From Saprospiraceae bacterium (GTDB lineage: Bacteria > Bacteroidota > Bacteroidia > Chitinophagales > Saprospiraceae), in contig JADJXG010000001.1 in the NCBI GenBank assembly GCA_016715965.1, positions 372,001 to 436,000 on the forward strand: a DNA stretch of 64,000 bases, written 5' to 3'. The position numbers and the translations under genes are program-made. Under the pieces are notes generated by a model. It saw nothing but the letters and a program-made list of their open reading frames with translations, ran no database searches and was not told the DNA's origin. Positions 25,942 to 35,763 of this stretch are shown piece by piece; position 1 is the stretch's first letter, and each line of letters opens with the position of its first letter.

Positions 25942-27894
25942 TTATGGTTTCACAAATTTCTCGATTTGCCAATTCTTATCTTGTGCCAAATACACAAAAT
26001 AAACTCCAGGTGGAAAGTCAGCCATCTCTATTTTATGATCCGCAGGAAAGCTATTCTTTTGAAAAATCAACTGACCAAAATGGTTGTACATTTTGATATA
26101 AATATTTGACTGATTCAATATTTTTTCAGCATCAAATAAAACTTGATTGCCTTGGTTTGTGAGGAGAAAATTAAAATTGGAATTTGGATTATTGGTACTT
26201 GGGACCACATTAAATGTTTCATTGTTGGATGAAATGGTCCATCGCTCAGGATCGATCTGTACCGAATCCACCACCCAATCAAAAGATATGCGGTATTGAT
26301 TGACATTTTCGGTCTGCTCTAAAACCACAATGCTATCCTTTCCTTGACCAAAAAGACGGACGGGTAAGGGGATTTTGAAAAATCCATTGCTTGGATGCGA
26401 AGTGGTTTGTTCAAGGGTAATAATAACTCCCATTCCTTTCAAATCCATCCATCTCAAATAATAGGATGGATGTCCTTCTTTCCTGTACCAAGCATCAAAA
26501 TAGTCATTTAAATCTCTGTTGCTCTGCACTTCGAAATGGTGTTGCAAATCAGCCGTTGATGCATATCCATAAGCGAGATTGGGATCATTCAAATAGTTTC
26601 TGATGGCCTGAAAAAAAACTTCGTCACCCAATATCCATCTCAATTGATGCAACACCATCGCCGCTTTTGCATAGGTCAATCGATTGTTAAAAATCCTGGA
26701 AACATCTGAGGTATTGTCCACCCTAAGTGTCCCTCCCGGTTCGCTGGTAACCCTTGCCATTCTTTGATTTAAAAATACCGGCCACCATTCCGGGCGAAGA
26801 TATTGATAACACAAGCCACTCAAATAAGTCGCAAATCCCTCATTAAGCCAGATGTCTTCCCAACTGGCACAGGTTACTTTATTGCCAAACCATTGATGTG
26901 CCAATTCGTGAGCTACCAATTCATAAGGAAAAGAAATCATAAAACTCATGGTCTGATGCTCGATTCCACCACTCCAGCCAAACTGTGCCTGACCATATTG
27001 TTCTTTGGCAAATGGATAGTCACCAAAAAGTCTGTTGAACAATTGCATTACTTCTAAAACATCATGTGCCTGAGACCTAATCTCAGGAAGCGCTTCGGGA
27101 TAGACATAATTTTGAATTTCCAAAGAATCTCCAGATTCCAAAATCACAAAATCAGAAAAACTCTGGTAATTGGTGATGGCGATTCCTACCAAATAAGCGG
27201 TAATGGGATACCGGTGTCGCCAATGGAAAGTTGCCGAACTATCATTTGATTGTCGATTGACAAGAAGGCCATTTGAAACAGCGCTGTAGGATTTTGGACA
27301 TTGAATATGAACATCCAAAGAATCCAGTTTGTCTGTCAGGTCCTGCTTACAAGGCCACCAGGTTCTAGCCCCATAAGGTTCGGACAGGGTCCACAATACC
27401 GGTGTGTCCATGTGAACGCCATTTGTAAAAGATCCAAATCCAGTTTGATCAGGACTCCCTGAATATTTTATTTGGATGCTGTCCAAATGAATAATGTCTA
27501 ATCCATCTAATAAATGAATGGACAAACTAAATGAATCGAGCCAGCGAAAAGAAGCAATCTGGTTTCTAAAATGAATCGCTTCAATGTTTAGTTTTTGTGA
27601 AAAGTCCAATACCAAGGAGTCAATGGAAGCAACGGTTGGCGTAAAGTGCAATGTTGCTTTGGCATCTAAAAAAATAACTGCAGGATCTATCGAGAATTCC
27701 AGTCTGGCGTAAATCAAATCATAGTCGGCTGTTAAAGGATTGGGTGTAAAGTTCATTAGGGAGCGGTAATGTTCAGATTCCACTTGGATCAAAAGTTCTT
27801 CAGGTTTGCAGTCGTGCAATGTTGGTTGTGATACTAACTGAAGCGGATGGATGATACCATAGATTAAAAAAAGAAATCCAAAAAAAACTCTCAT
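25942..27894 (-). CDS. M1 family zinc aminopeptidase with T9SS sorting domain
   Basis: 650 residues with a signal peptide (cleavage near LVSQP). A peptidase M1 N-terminal beta domain precedes the catalytic domain. The zinc site is HELAHQWFGNK with the third ligand Glu in WLNEGFATYL, and the upstream GWSGGIEHQTM corresponds to the GxMEN substrate loop. The C-terminal about 80 residues (NIYIKMYNHFGQLIFQKN ... PPGVYFVYLAQ) are a type A T9SS sorting domain, so the enzyme is secreted or anchored at the surface. It removes N-terminal residues from peptides, probably for nutrition. The IS remnant ends 4 bases from its stop. Confidence 0.92.
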   Translation of the reverse strand: MRVFFGFLFLIYGIIHPLQLVSQPTLHDCKPEELLIQVESEHYRSLMNFTPNPLTADYDLIYARLEFSIDPAVIFLDAKATLHFTPTVASIDSLVLDFSQKLNIEAIHFRNQIASFRWLDSFSLSIHLLDGLDIIHLDSIQIKYSGSPDQTGFGSFTNGVHMDTPVLWTLSEPYGARTWWPCKQDLTDKLDSLDVHIQCPKSYSAVSNGLLVNRQSNDSSATFHWRHRYPITAYLVGIAITNYQSFSDFVILESGDSLEIQNYVYPEALPEIRSQAHDVLEVMQLFNRLFGDYPFAKEQYGQAQFGWSGGIEHQTMSFMISFPYELVAHELAHQWFGNKVTCASWEDIWLNEGFATYLSGLCYQYLRPEWWPVFLNQRMARVTSEPGGTLRVDNTSDVSRIFNNRLTYAKAAMVLHQLRWILGDEVFFQAIRNYLNDPNLAYGYASTADLQHHFEVQSNRDLNDYFDAWYRKEGHPSYYLRWMDLKGMGVIITLEQTTSHPSNGFFKIPLPVRLFGQGKDSIVVLEQTENVNQYRISFDWVVDSVQIDPERWTISSNNETFNVVPSTNNPNSNFNFLLTNQGNQVLFDAEKILNQSNIYIKMYNHFGQLIFQKNSFPADHKIEMADFPPGVYFVYLAQDKNWQIEKFVKP

Positions 27895-27920
27895 GATTCA
27901 AAATGCATTGGTCGAATGAA

Positions 27921-27928
27921 CAAAGATA
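27921..27928 (-). promoter_or_regulatory. -7 promoter element of the M1 aminopeptidase gene
   Basis: Reads TATCTTTG on the minus strand, 27 bases upstream of the ATG at 27894. Confidence 0.5.
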
Positions 27929-27981
27929 ATAAAAAAAAACGAGGTCTATCTCCTGGCACGAAATGTCCATCCTGACTGAAA

Positions 27982-28929
27982 TCACCACAGCGTATTCTTA
28001 CGGATCGTTTCCATAAAATCGTAAAGACCTTTGAGTCCCAGGGTGCCTTGTGTGGTATAGTCCAGTACTTTAAAGGTGCGGCCATCTGACAATGCGATGA
28101 TCAAGGTGATGGCTTTGTCAGCGGTGTTGTCTCCAAACTTCATTTCCAATTTAGGTAGCTGAAGATATTTGATTCTTAGTTGAAGATTTCTAAATAAATC
28201 AGGATCGCACATTGCCTTGTAAAATCCAGGATCCAAGGCCGTATTTTTAATGTTTTGGAGGATCATGTTACCAACAGAGTCCACCTTTAAGATATAATCC
28301 GGACATCCACCGAACTGACAATACGAGTGAATTTGTACGTATTTAAAACCTGAAAGATTTGGCTTTGAAGCGTATTCAATGAGTCGGTCAAACCTGTAAA
28401 TCAGCGTGTCCTTGCGCAAGAAGCCAAGAGAATAATAGGTATTGAAATTCTTTGGAACCTTAGTCTCAATTCCATCTTTCGTCCTGGTTATTTGTTCGGT
28501 AGCGTATTGCTTGTAAATAATCAGCGGGCCATCCTGACTGTCCTCAATGAAAGGAACTGCAAGGTCCCCTGTTGTCTTGGCGGGAGCTACATCCAAAATC
28601 TGATAGACATCTGGTTCTTCCTGAGCCATTACCAGAAAAGCTTTGTTCTCTTTTCGCCGGTACATTTGAACAAATAAATCAAAAAGTCCATCATCATTAA
28701 AATCAGCAACGTGCCAAGGTGAATATTCAATCGAATCCAGGTAGAGCTGGTTGTCACTGTTTTTGACTTTAACACCCAAATTCCATCCTTTCATTTCAGG
28801 AAAGCTCTTGTCGATAAAAGACTTCACCTCAGACTCCAGGGTAAATTCTTCATAGGGTTGCGCATAAGCAAGCAACACAGAAAAGGAGCAGAAAACAAAT
28901 GCAAAATATTTCATCAATTCCAATGGCAA
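27982..28929 (-). CDS. Exported DUF6438-like protein
   Basis: 315 residues with a signal peptide (cleavage near AYAQP). An N-terminal part contains an FG-GAP-like line (WHVADFNDDGLFDLFVQM). The C-terminal half contains FKYVQIHSYCQFGGCPDYILKV, matching the G-x-CPxY pattern I associate with DUF6438, followed by the SDGRTFKVLDY strand. The function of this domain is unknown; by name recognition only. It begins 4 bases after the stop of the upstream gliding-motility-domain gene and is almost certainly in the same transcript. Confidence 0.6.
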   Translation of the reverse strand: MPLELMKYFAFVFCSFSVLLAYAQPYEEFTLESEVKSFIDKSFPEMKGWNLGVKVKNSDNQLYLDSIEYSPWHVADFNDDGLFDLFVQMYRRKENKAFLVMAQEEPDVYQILDVAPAKTTGDLAVPFIEDSQDGPLIIYKQYATEQITRTKDGIETKVPKNFNTYYSLGFLRKDTLIYRFDRLIEYASKPNLSGFKYVQIHSYCQFGGCPDYILKVDSVGNMILQNIKNTALDPGFYKAMCDPDLFRNLQLRIKYLQLPKLEMKFGDNTADKAITLIIALSDGRTFKVLDYTTQGTLGLKGLYDFMETIRKNTLW

Positions 28930-28933
28930 AACT

Positions 28934-30823
28934 TTACCTCACCAGCGAGAAAATTCCTTTAAACTGGCGGCGCTGATTGTTTTTGTAAAATACTTCCAGA
29001 AAATAAATGTAGGAGTCCATTGGTGCAGGATTACCATTGTCATTTCCATCCCAGGTCGCAGCAGGATTGGTGGAAGAAAAAATCTTTTTTCCCCAGCGGT
29101 TGTATATTTCAAAATTAACTCTATCCACATTGTTGATGTGGTTGCCCATTGAATCCACTCTATAAACCGGGTTAAAATCCTTATTGATCGGTTCATCAGA
29201 TGCAGGATAAAATACATTTGGAAAATCCACGCATGGTTCTTCCTCCACCATGTACATAAATTCGATGCTGTCCTGGCAATAGATGGTGCGCACAGTAACC
29301 GGATCGTGTGGTACCTGAATTGTAATCTGTCTGCTGGACCTGCCTGGTTCTTCAATGTTGGGATACCACAAATAGCTGGTGTATTTGTTCTCGCGGTCAA
29401 GATCTGCATACAATACCGGCATTTCAGCCTGAATGCCAATAAAGTCTCCTACACAACCCTTTACAACTGAAGTTCCAGTTTTATAATCAAAATAACTGCA
29501 TACGCGATCAAAGTCGTAGTCGATGGTTTTCATGGGAACACCAGCGGTGGAATTGGTTGTGAAACCGGGTACAGCACTGCTGCTTACTCCGGCGAAAGTA
29601 TCCTGCGAAAAAGTGTTGATGGCATAGCTGCTTCTACCGTCCAGAAACTGATCCCGGTAGATACAAGTCGTGTCATTGAGTTTAAAATCAATGCCCAACT
29701 TTGCATGAAAATATCTTCTGTTCAAATCCACATTTCCAGCCAATACAAAAAACGATTCATCTCTTGAAAAAGCAAAATCAAAACAAACTGGAAAGAGATC
29801 GGTATTTCTTCGGACGAGGGAATTGCTATTGACTGTATTGAATCCTGAGCCCAGATTGACCAAATGAAATCCACTGAAACCAGCTAAATTGGTGCGCAGA
29901 TAATTGACCACCAAATTGGATCCCACAAATTTCATCCTTGGATTAAAGGTCGGATCAAACGTCAAAAGGTCTCTGCTAAACCTGACCAATCTCAAGGAAT
30001 CATCCAAAGATAAAATGACGATTCCATGATCAACCCCATCTTTTTTGTAACGTCCTCCAAAAATAAAATTATTGTTGGTGTTGGGATGGAAAGCATCCAG
30101 ATGATAAAAACAGGAATCCAATTGGTAACTAAAATGAATGGTAGCATTTTGATCCATGGAAACAACCAGACGATCATCGATGGTCAAGTTGAAAGAAGTA
30201 TCAGAAGTTGGAATGACTCCGTGAATGATGTGATTGCTATCCAGAACTGCCGAATTTTGAATGGAAAAGAAAGGATCCATGAAAAAAATATAACCAGAAT
30301 AGTTGGGTTCTTCAGCAGCTGCATTCACAGTAAAAACAATCCTGTTTTGATTTTGCAAATAGCGAATGATGGGATTTTTGTAATGCTTCATTCCCGGAAT
30401 GGAAAACAAGGAAGGAATGCTTAGACTCAAACCGGATGCATCGGTTTGAGCCAGGCGAATCATTTCATTTCCCGAGTTGTCTTTTAATATTTGTGCCAGC
30501 AATATGGTATTTGAAACTTCCGAAAACTTGCTGGTGTACAATTGCGACATGGTATGATTTTGCAACTTGTAATAATTATGGTCTATCATTTTTCCGCAGT
30601 GGTCAAATTTGGCCAGCACCAATCCAGAATCTGCAGAATGTCCCATGATGGTCCAACCTTCCTGATTGGGTATGGGATAAACATTGATGTCTCTTAATTT
30701 CATGCTTTCAGATTCATCCCAAAACTGAAGAGGTTGTGCCTGTGTTCTCAATCCCGCCATCCAACAGATGGCAATTCCCATCCAAAGAGTATTCAAAAAT
30801 CTTGTATCGACCGTTATCCGCAT
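28934..30823 (-). CDS. Large exported protein with T9SS type B (gliding motility-associated) C-terminal domain
   Basis: 629 residues with an N-terminal signal peptide. The body is beta-rich and has no recognisable enzyme motif. The last about 85 residues (VNFEIYNRWGKKIFSS ... WDGNDNGNPAPMDSYIYFLEV) are a type B sorting domain (CHU_C type), which directs export through the type IX secretion system. These proteins are often adhesins or surface structural proteins. It forms a two-gene unit with the DUF6438-like gene downstream. Confidence 0.88.
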   Translation of the reverse strand: MRITVDTRFLNTLWMGIAICWMAGLRTQAQPLQFWDESESMKLRDINVYPIPNQEGWTIMGHSADSGLVLAKFDHCGKMIDHNYYKLQNHTMSQLYTSKFSEVSNTILLAQILKDNSGNEMIRLAQTDASGLSLSIPSLFSIPGMKHYKNPIIRYLQNQNRIVFTVNAAAEEPNYSGYIFFMDPFFSIQNSAVLDSNHIIHGVIPTSDTSFNLTIDDRLVVSMDQNATIHFSYQLDSCFYHLDAFHPNTNNNFIFGGRYKKDGVDHGIVILSLDDSLRLVRFSRDLLTFDPTFNPRMKFVGSNLVVNYLRTNLAGFSGFHLVNLGSGFNTVNSNSLVRRNTDLFPVCFDFAFSRDESFFVLAGNVDLNRRYFHAKLGIDFKLNDTTCIYRDQFLDGRSSYAINTFSQDTFAGVSSSAVPGFTTNSTAGVPMKTIDYDFDRVCSYFDYKTGTSVVKGCVGDFIGIQAEMPVLYADLDRENKYTSYLWYPNIEEPGRSSRQITIQVPHDPVTVRTIYCQDSIEFMYMVEEEPCVDFPNVFYPASDEPINKDFNPVYRVDSMGNHINNVDRVNFEIYNRWGKKIFSSTNPAATWDGNDNGNPAPMDSYIYFLEVFYKNNQRRQFKGIFSLVR

Positions 30824-30839
30824 AATTCAACTTATTACA

Positions 30840-30867
30840 CAAAAGTAAGAACAAAGCGCGTAACCAA
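30840..30867 (-). promoter_or_regulatory. Promoter of the T9SS type B protein gene
   Basis: On the minus strand, TTG (30867-30865), 17-base spacer, TACTTTTG (30847-30840). The predicted leader is about 10 bases to ATG 30823. Confidence 0.5.
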
Positions 30868-30941
30868 GGGTTGAAAGTATGGCAATTTACCACGATTGCA
30901 TACATATTATATATATTTTTACTATTTAAACTATTTATTAT

Positions 30942-33332
30942 ATGAAGTTTATAAATATAATTTTATTAATATATTTTATAGTTATTAAGCTGGACCTGGC
31001 TTTTGGACAATCCGGTGAACATGTACGACTTCTGAGCCATGTACGGATTCCAGAAAATTCAAGTAGCATTTGGGGTTATACCACCGCAGAAGGAACTGAG
31101 CTTGCCTTGCTTGGAACGTCTGAGGGCGTTCGGATTTACGACATCAGCGATCCTATTGTCCCTGAGGAGAAGATATTTATTAAAAACAACAGCTGCAGTT
31201 GGCGGGAATTAAAAACCTCTGGAAGTTTTGCCTATGTAGGTTCGGAATGTGACGATGGTCTGCTCATCATTGATTTAAGTCGACCCGATTCCATCAGCCA
31301 TCGCAATGTCTTTAAACTTGCAAACAGCAAAGGAGATAGCTTTGATATATTGACTTCGCACACCTTGTACGCCGATGAAAAAGGATATATCTATCTCAGC
31401 GGAGCCAGGGGAATTGGTGCTGGTTTTGCCATCCTCGATCCAACTTTGGATCCCTGGAATCCTGTCGTTTTATACCATTATGAAGATCATTATATGCACG
31501 AAGTACATGTACAAAATGATATCTTATATGGAGCAGAATTGTACAATGGAGCATTCAGTATTTGGGATATAGCTGATCGGACTGCACCCAGAAAATTATC
31601 CAGTCAGCGAACTGCTTTTGGCTTTACACATTCGGTGTGGCTTGAAAAAGACCGAAAGATACTTTATACAGCAGATGAAGTCAGGGGTGCGGTGGTCGAA
31701 TCCTGGGATGTAAGCGATCCTTTTGACATTCGGAAGCTGGATCAATACAGGGTATTTAATCCAAACGATCCTTACCACATACCCCACAATGTTTTTCACA
31801 AAGACAGTTTACTCTATGTAAGCTGGTACACTGAAGGAATGAGGGTGTTGGATACCCGGAAAGCAGACAATCTGGTCGAAGTAGCTTATTTTGATACCCA
31901 TCCGGACAAGCGCACTGGTTTCAATGGATGCTGGAGTATATATCCTTATTATCGCAGTGGCGTTGTCGTAGCTTCCGATATTCAATATGGAATGTATGTA
32001 TTACAATTTGAAGGCAATGGTGCTGCCTGGTTAGAAGGTCAGATCAAGGATTCTATCACCGGACAAAACTTGTCAAAGGTCCAAATCCAGTTGACCAATT
32101 TGTCAAGTGGAAAAACAAGTGTGTTAGAATCCAATCCATTGGGACAGTACAAAGCGGGAAGTGGTGAAAATGGCAAATTTGAAATAAAGCTAAGTATCGA
32201 AGCATACTTGACCAAAACTATTGCAATCGACTTGTATCAGGACAGTGTTCTAGAATTGAATATTGAAATGGTACCAAGAGCAAAAGCCGATGCAAGGTTT
32301 GAAATAGTAGAAAAAGAATTCGGGCTGGCACTCGAAAATGCTCAGGTCCTTTTGTTGAATCCGCTGGTACGGTTTGAGGGAATTTCGAATCATCAGGCTG
32401 GAATAAATTGTACGATCCCAAATGTATATATTGACCAATACGATGCTCTTTGTTCCAAATGGGGATATACCTACCAGCTTAATCAAAATATAGATTTTAC
32501 AGGCAATGATACTTACCGCTTCGAAATGGAGGCTGGCTATGAAGACCATATGATGAGTAAACTCGGTTGGGAATTTGTCACAGAAGACAGTATGGTCCAA
32601 TGGATTTATGGTGATTTCAGCGAATTGGATCCACCTCCTTCCAATTATCCCTCCAAAGATGTACCGGAGGATTATGGAAATCTGGCTTTGTACACTGACA
32701 ATTTCGAAAAAATTGAAGAAGAGTATAGATTGCACGGACATCTTTCTCTGGTATCTCCGGTTATGAACTTACATCCATTTGACAAAATACGATTGAGCTA
32801 CCATGCCTGGGCTTATGGTGGCTGGGACAATTCAGTGAAAGAAACAATGATTAGTTTTGGAACCGATACCATCAAATTAGAAGACATCCCTTTGAATCTT
32901 GGTGGCTCATTCAATCCAAGAACAGAAATTGATTTGGACATCAAAGATCGCGACAGAGATTCGGTACGATTTATTTTTCATTTGTGGAATGATCCTGACT
33001 CTGCAGAATTTGCCATAGCCATGAGAGCGGCTTTTGATTATTTCAAATTGGAGGGACTTGTATTGAATCCTGTGGTGGACAATGAATTTGACAAAGAAAT
33101 TAAAATTTGGCCAAACCCTGCTAAGGATCGATTGAATTTGAAAAATTCATTTGAGACCGAAATCCGAATCCATGTTTTAGATCTTAGCGGCAAATCTCAA
33201 CTGACCCAATTTGTGCCAGCTGCTACCACAACAGATTTAGATCTAAGCGATTTTCCGGTGGGTGTGCATATTCTTCAATACCATAATGAGGATGGGAGTT
33301 TGCACGGATGCAGAAAATTGGTTAAGTTCTGA
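30942..33332 (+). CDS. Choice-of-anchor B family protein (LVIVD repeats, T9SS type A)
   Basis: 796 residues with a signal peptide (cleavage near AFGQS). Residues about 30-360 hold LVIVD-type blades, each with a D-I/V-S-D-P turn (GVRIYDISDPIVPEE, GLLIIDLSRPDS, AFSIWDIADRTAP, VESWDVSDPFDI), the architecture of the choice-of-anchor B family. A carboxypeptidase regulatory-like domain follows (about 365-450), then a jelly-roll-like region and a C-terminal type A sorting domain (IKIWPNPAKDRLNLKN ... FPVGVHILQY). It is a surface or secreted beta-propeller protein of unknown ligand. The 5' region is very AT-rich and no -7 element was identified. Confidence 0.88.
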   Translation: MKFINIILLIYFIVIKLDLAFGQSGEHVRLLSHVRIPENSSSIWGYTTAEGTELALLGTSEGVRIYDISDPIVPEEKIFIKNNSCSWRELKTSGSFAYVGSECDDGLLIIDLSRPDSISHRNVFKLANSKGDSFDILTSHTLYADEKGYIYLSGARGIGAGFAILDPTLDPWNPVVLYHYEDHYMHEVHVQNDILYGAELYNGAFSIWDIADRTAPRKLSSQRTAFGFTHSVWLEKDRKILYTADEVRGAVVESWDVSDPFDIRKLDQYRVFNPNDPYHIPHNVFHKDSLLYVSWYTEGMRVLDTRKADNLVEVAYFDTHPDKRTGFNGCWSIYPYYRSGVVVASDIQYGMYVLQFEGNGAAWLEGQIKDSITGQNLSKVQIQLTNLSSGKTSVLESNPLGQYKAGSGENGKFEIKLSIEAYLTKTIAIDLYQDSVLELNIEMVPRAKADARFEIVEKEFGLALENAQVLLLNPLVRFEGISNHQAGINCTIPNVYIDQYDALCSKWGYTYQLNQNIDFTGNDTYRFEMEAGYEDHMMSKLGWEFVTEDSMVQWIYGDFSELDPPPSNYPSKDVPEDYGNLALYTDNFEKIEEEYRLHGHLSLVSPVMNLHPFDKIRLSYHAWAYGGWDNSVKETMISFGTDTIKLEDIPLNLGGSFNPRTEIDLDIKDRDRDSVRFIFHLWNDPDSAEFAIAMRAAFDYFKLEGLVLNPVVDNEFDKEIKIWPNPAKDRLNLKNSFETEIRIHVLDLSGKSQLTQFVPAATTTDLDLSDFPVGVHILQYHNEDGSLHGCRKLVKF

Positions 33333-33347
33333 TTTTGAAAAGCCATA

Positions 33348-34610
33348 TTGTGCAATCATAGATTTTTAAGCTTGAAGCACTTGGATTTTGACCTTATCAT
33401 TATAGGCGCGGGTGCCTCCGGAGTTTTTGCTGCCATTCATTTGGGCGAATTAAATCCAAGAAAGAAAATTTGCATTCTGGAAGCGGGAACTGTACCTCTT
33501 GGCAAGGTGAAAATCTCAGGAGGAGGAAGGTGCAATGTCACCACCGGAGTCATAGATCCTAAAACACTGGTTGAATATTATCCCCGAGGACGAAAAGAAT
33601 TGCTTGGTGCTTTTTATAAATTTGGTCCCGAGCAGATGAAAGAATGGTTGGAAGAAAAAGGAATAAAGCTAAAGATGGAAGCCGATGGCAGGATGTTTCC
33701 AGTTTCCAACCGATCACAAACGATCATCGATTGTTTTTTGCAAGAAATAAAAAATCACCATATTCAATTAAGAACAGGATCCCGGGCAATTTCCATTCAA
33801 TGGATTGAGGCTTCGGAAACATGGAAAATAGAAACCGACAAGGATGTTTTTTATGGTCGTCAACTTTTAATCTCCAGCGGTTCCGATGCCAGAATATGGA
33901 AGCTATTGGAAAGCATTGGACACAAAATTGTTCTGCCTGTTCCCTCTTTATTTTCATTCAATATTTCTGATCAAAATTTACGCACCCTGACTGGATTGAG
34001 TGTCCCAATTGCAAAGGTCCAAATTAAAGCGTTCAATCTACAAACTGACGGACCAATTCTGATCACCCATTGGGGATTGAGTGGACCGGCCATTCTCAAA
34101 CTCTCTTCCTGGGCAGCTCGCGAATTGTATGAAAAAGACTACCGTTTTTCCATCCATATCAACTGGATCAATACAAGCAAAGAAGATGCATTGATTCAAC
34201 TCAAGAAATACAAGCGAAGCTATCCGGATCGATTGGCTAGCCATTATGGGCTTTTCGAATTGCCCTCCCGATTGTGGCAATATCTGATTGCAAAGAGTGG
34301 AATACCGGTTGATACAAAATGGGGAGAAATCAAAGATACCGTTTTGGAAAAAACGAGTGTAATTCTATGCGACCAGGAGTTGATGGTGGAAGGAAAAACA
34401 AGATATAAAGAAGAATTTGTAACATCCGGAGGAGTGGAACTTTCCGAAATAGATTTTAAATATTTCCGAAGTAAGGTTCATCCAAAATTGTATCTGACAG
34501 GTGAGGTACTCAATATTGATGCTTTGACCGGAGGATTTAATTTTCAGGCAGCCTGGACAGGAGCCTGGCTCGCTGCGGAAGCATTGGCAGGAGATTCAGC
34601 AGATGGATGA
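33348..34610 (+). CDS. NAD(P)/FAD-dependent oxidoreductase, HI0933/BaiN family
   Basis: About 420 residues. An N-terminal Rossmann motif (DLIIIGAGASGVFAAI) binds FAD, followed by the family marker VKISGGGRCNVTT. Later motifs are LLISSGSDARIW, ILITHWGLSGPAIL, VTSGGVELSEIDF and the closing GEVLNIDALTGGFNFQAAWTGAW. This matches the HI0933/BaiN flavoprotein family, proposed to reduce small organic molecules. The true substrate is unknown. Start: TTG 33348 is given, but TTG 33372 or 33384 would give the more usual short lead into the Rossmann strand. It follows the previous gene by 15 bases. Confidence 0.87.
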   Translation: MCNHRFLSLKHLDFDLIIIGAGASGVFAAIHLGELNPRKKICILEAGTVPLGKVKISGGGRCNVTTGVIDPKTLVEYYPRGRKELLGAFYKFGPEQMKEWLEEKGIKLKMEADGRMFPVSNRSQTIIDCFLQEIKNHHIQLRTGSRAISIQWIEASETWKIETDKDVFYGRQLLISSGSDARIWKLLESIGHKIVLPVPSLFSFNISDQNLRTLTGLSVPIAKVQIKAFNLQTDGPILITHWGLSGPAILKLSSWAARELYEKDYRFSIHINWINTSKEDALIQLKKYKRSYPDRLASHYGLFELPSRLWQYLIAKSGIPVDTKWGEIKDTVLEKTSVILCDQELMVEGKTRYKEEFVTSGGVELSEIDFKYFRSKVHPKLYLTGEVLNIDALTGGFNFQAAWTGAWLAAEALAGDSADG

Positions 34611-34659
34611 TGGAATAAAATACAGAGCAATATTTTTTTATAGGAACTAAACCTGTTGG

Positions 34660-35412
34660 ATGAAAGTCGGTTATCTGATGGTGAGATTCTATCTGGTATT
34701 TCTGATTCTTATTGAGCTCCTTCCAAAGGCTGGTTCCCAAGATTTGGTGAGGAAGGCGGCTGAATTGTATCAAAAAGGACAATATTCTGAAAGTGAAAAA
34801 ATCTGGACGGAATTAATCCAAGAAGGCTACCGGAATGCGGAGATTTATTTCAACCTGGCCAACTGTCAATTTCAACAAAGAAAACTGGCTGAATCGATCT
34901 TGCATTATCAGAAAGCGATTGCACAAAAGCCTTCTTTGGAGATGGCTAAAGTTTATTTATTAAAAGCCCAGAGGATGGCTGATGTCGAACCCGTGATAGA
35001 TAAAAAGTGGAAATTGCTTGATTGGTTCGATGATCTGTGCCTCTCTTTATCTAGCATGGTTTGGCTGTTTTTGACTGTATTTGTATTTGGCTTATTTCTG
35101 TTTTCAAGCTGGATTTCGCCAAATCGTATCCTAAGGATTGCTTCAATCTTTTTGACAATCCTTTGGCTATCCTTTCTGTTTAGACAGGAATGGATCAAAT
35201 CAGATTATAGAAAGAGATGTGTTGTAATGGAATCCGTGCCGGCCAGACTTTCAGCCGATGAGAATAGCAAAAGCGAAGGACAGGTCAGTGCCGGTGAAAC
35301 GGTGTATTGCACTGAAACGATTGGGGACTGGGTGAAAATCCAAAATGGCTTGTTTGGAAACTTTTGGGTAAAGAAGCAAGTGCTTCACTGTATTTCAGCA
35401 AGGCAAGATTAG
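34660..35412 (+). CDS. BatE-like TPR and SH3-domain membrane protein
   Basis: 250 residues with a signal sequence (cleavage near AGSQD). Two TPR units cover residues about 30-110 (AAELYQKGQYSESEKIW, AEIYFNLANCQFQQRKLAESILHYQKAI). Two membrane helices follow (about 130-150, 155-175), then a bacterial SH3 domain (about 185-245, VVMESVPARLSADENS ... VKIQNGLFGNFWVK). This order is that of BatE from the Bat (aerotolerance) operon of Bacteroidota; other bat genes are not next to it here. Confidence 0.75.
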   Translation: MKVGYLMVRFYLVFLILIELLPKAGSQDLVRKAAELYQKGQYSESEKIWTELIQEGYRNAEIYFNLANCQFQQRKLAESILHYQKAIAQKPSLEMAKVYLLKAQRMADVEPVIDKKWKLLDWFDDLCLSLSSMVWLFLTVFVFGLFLFSSWISPNRILRIASIFLTILWLSFLFRQEWIKSDYRKRCVVMESVPARLSADENSKSEGQVSAGETVYCTETIGDWVKIQNGLFGNFWVKKQVLHCISARQD

Positions 35413-35426
35413 ACTAAAAACAAAAA

Positions 35427-35741
35427 CTATTCTTCTTCCGAAGAAGCAGGAGGGGTGGCGACAACCGGAGCCTGCGTTGCAACAACTGCGCCAGGTACAA
35501 TGTGCACCAGGGTTCTATCTTTACGGGTCTTGGTAAATTTGACCTCACCATCCGTCAATGCAAAAAGCGTCCAGTCTTTGCCAATGCCTACATTTTTGCC
35601 TGCATGGTATCTGGAACCTCTTTGTTTGACGATGATGTTTCCTGCAATGGCTTTCTGACCACCAAACAACTTAATGCCGAGACGTTTACTATTACTGTCC
35701 CGACCGTTACTGGTACTACCTTCACCTTTCTTATGAGCCAT
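35427..35741 (-). CDS. rpmA: 50S ribosomal protein L27
   Basis: 104 residues. The first 85 match L27 closely: MAHKKGEGSTSNGRDSNSKR, LGIKLFGGQ, RGSRYHAGKNVG and KDWTLFALTDGEVKF. The N-terminal AHKKG arm reaches the peptidyl-transferase centre. The C-terminal about 20 residues (VVATQAPVVATPPASSEEE) are an Ala/Pro/Glu tail beyond the usual end. It is co-transcribed with rplU, 22 bases upstream, the standard L21-L27 pair. Confidence 0.96.
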   Translation of the reverse strand: MAHKKGEGSTSNGRDSNSKRLGIKLFGGQKAIAGNIIVKQRGSRYHAGKNVGIGKDWTLFALTDGEVKFTKTRKDRTLVHIVPGAVVATQAPVVATPPASSEEE

Positions 35742-35763
35742 GACTTATGTGATTTAGGATGGA

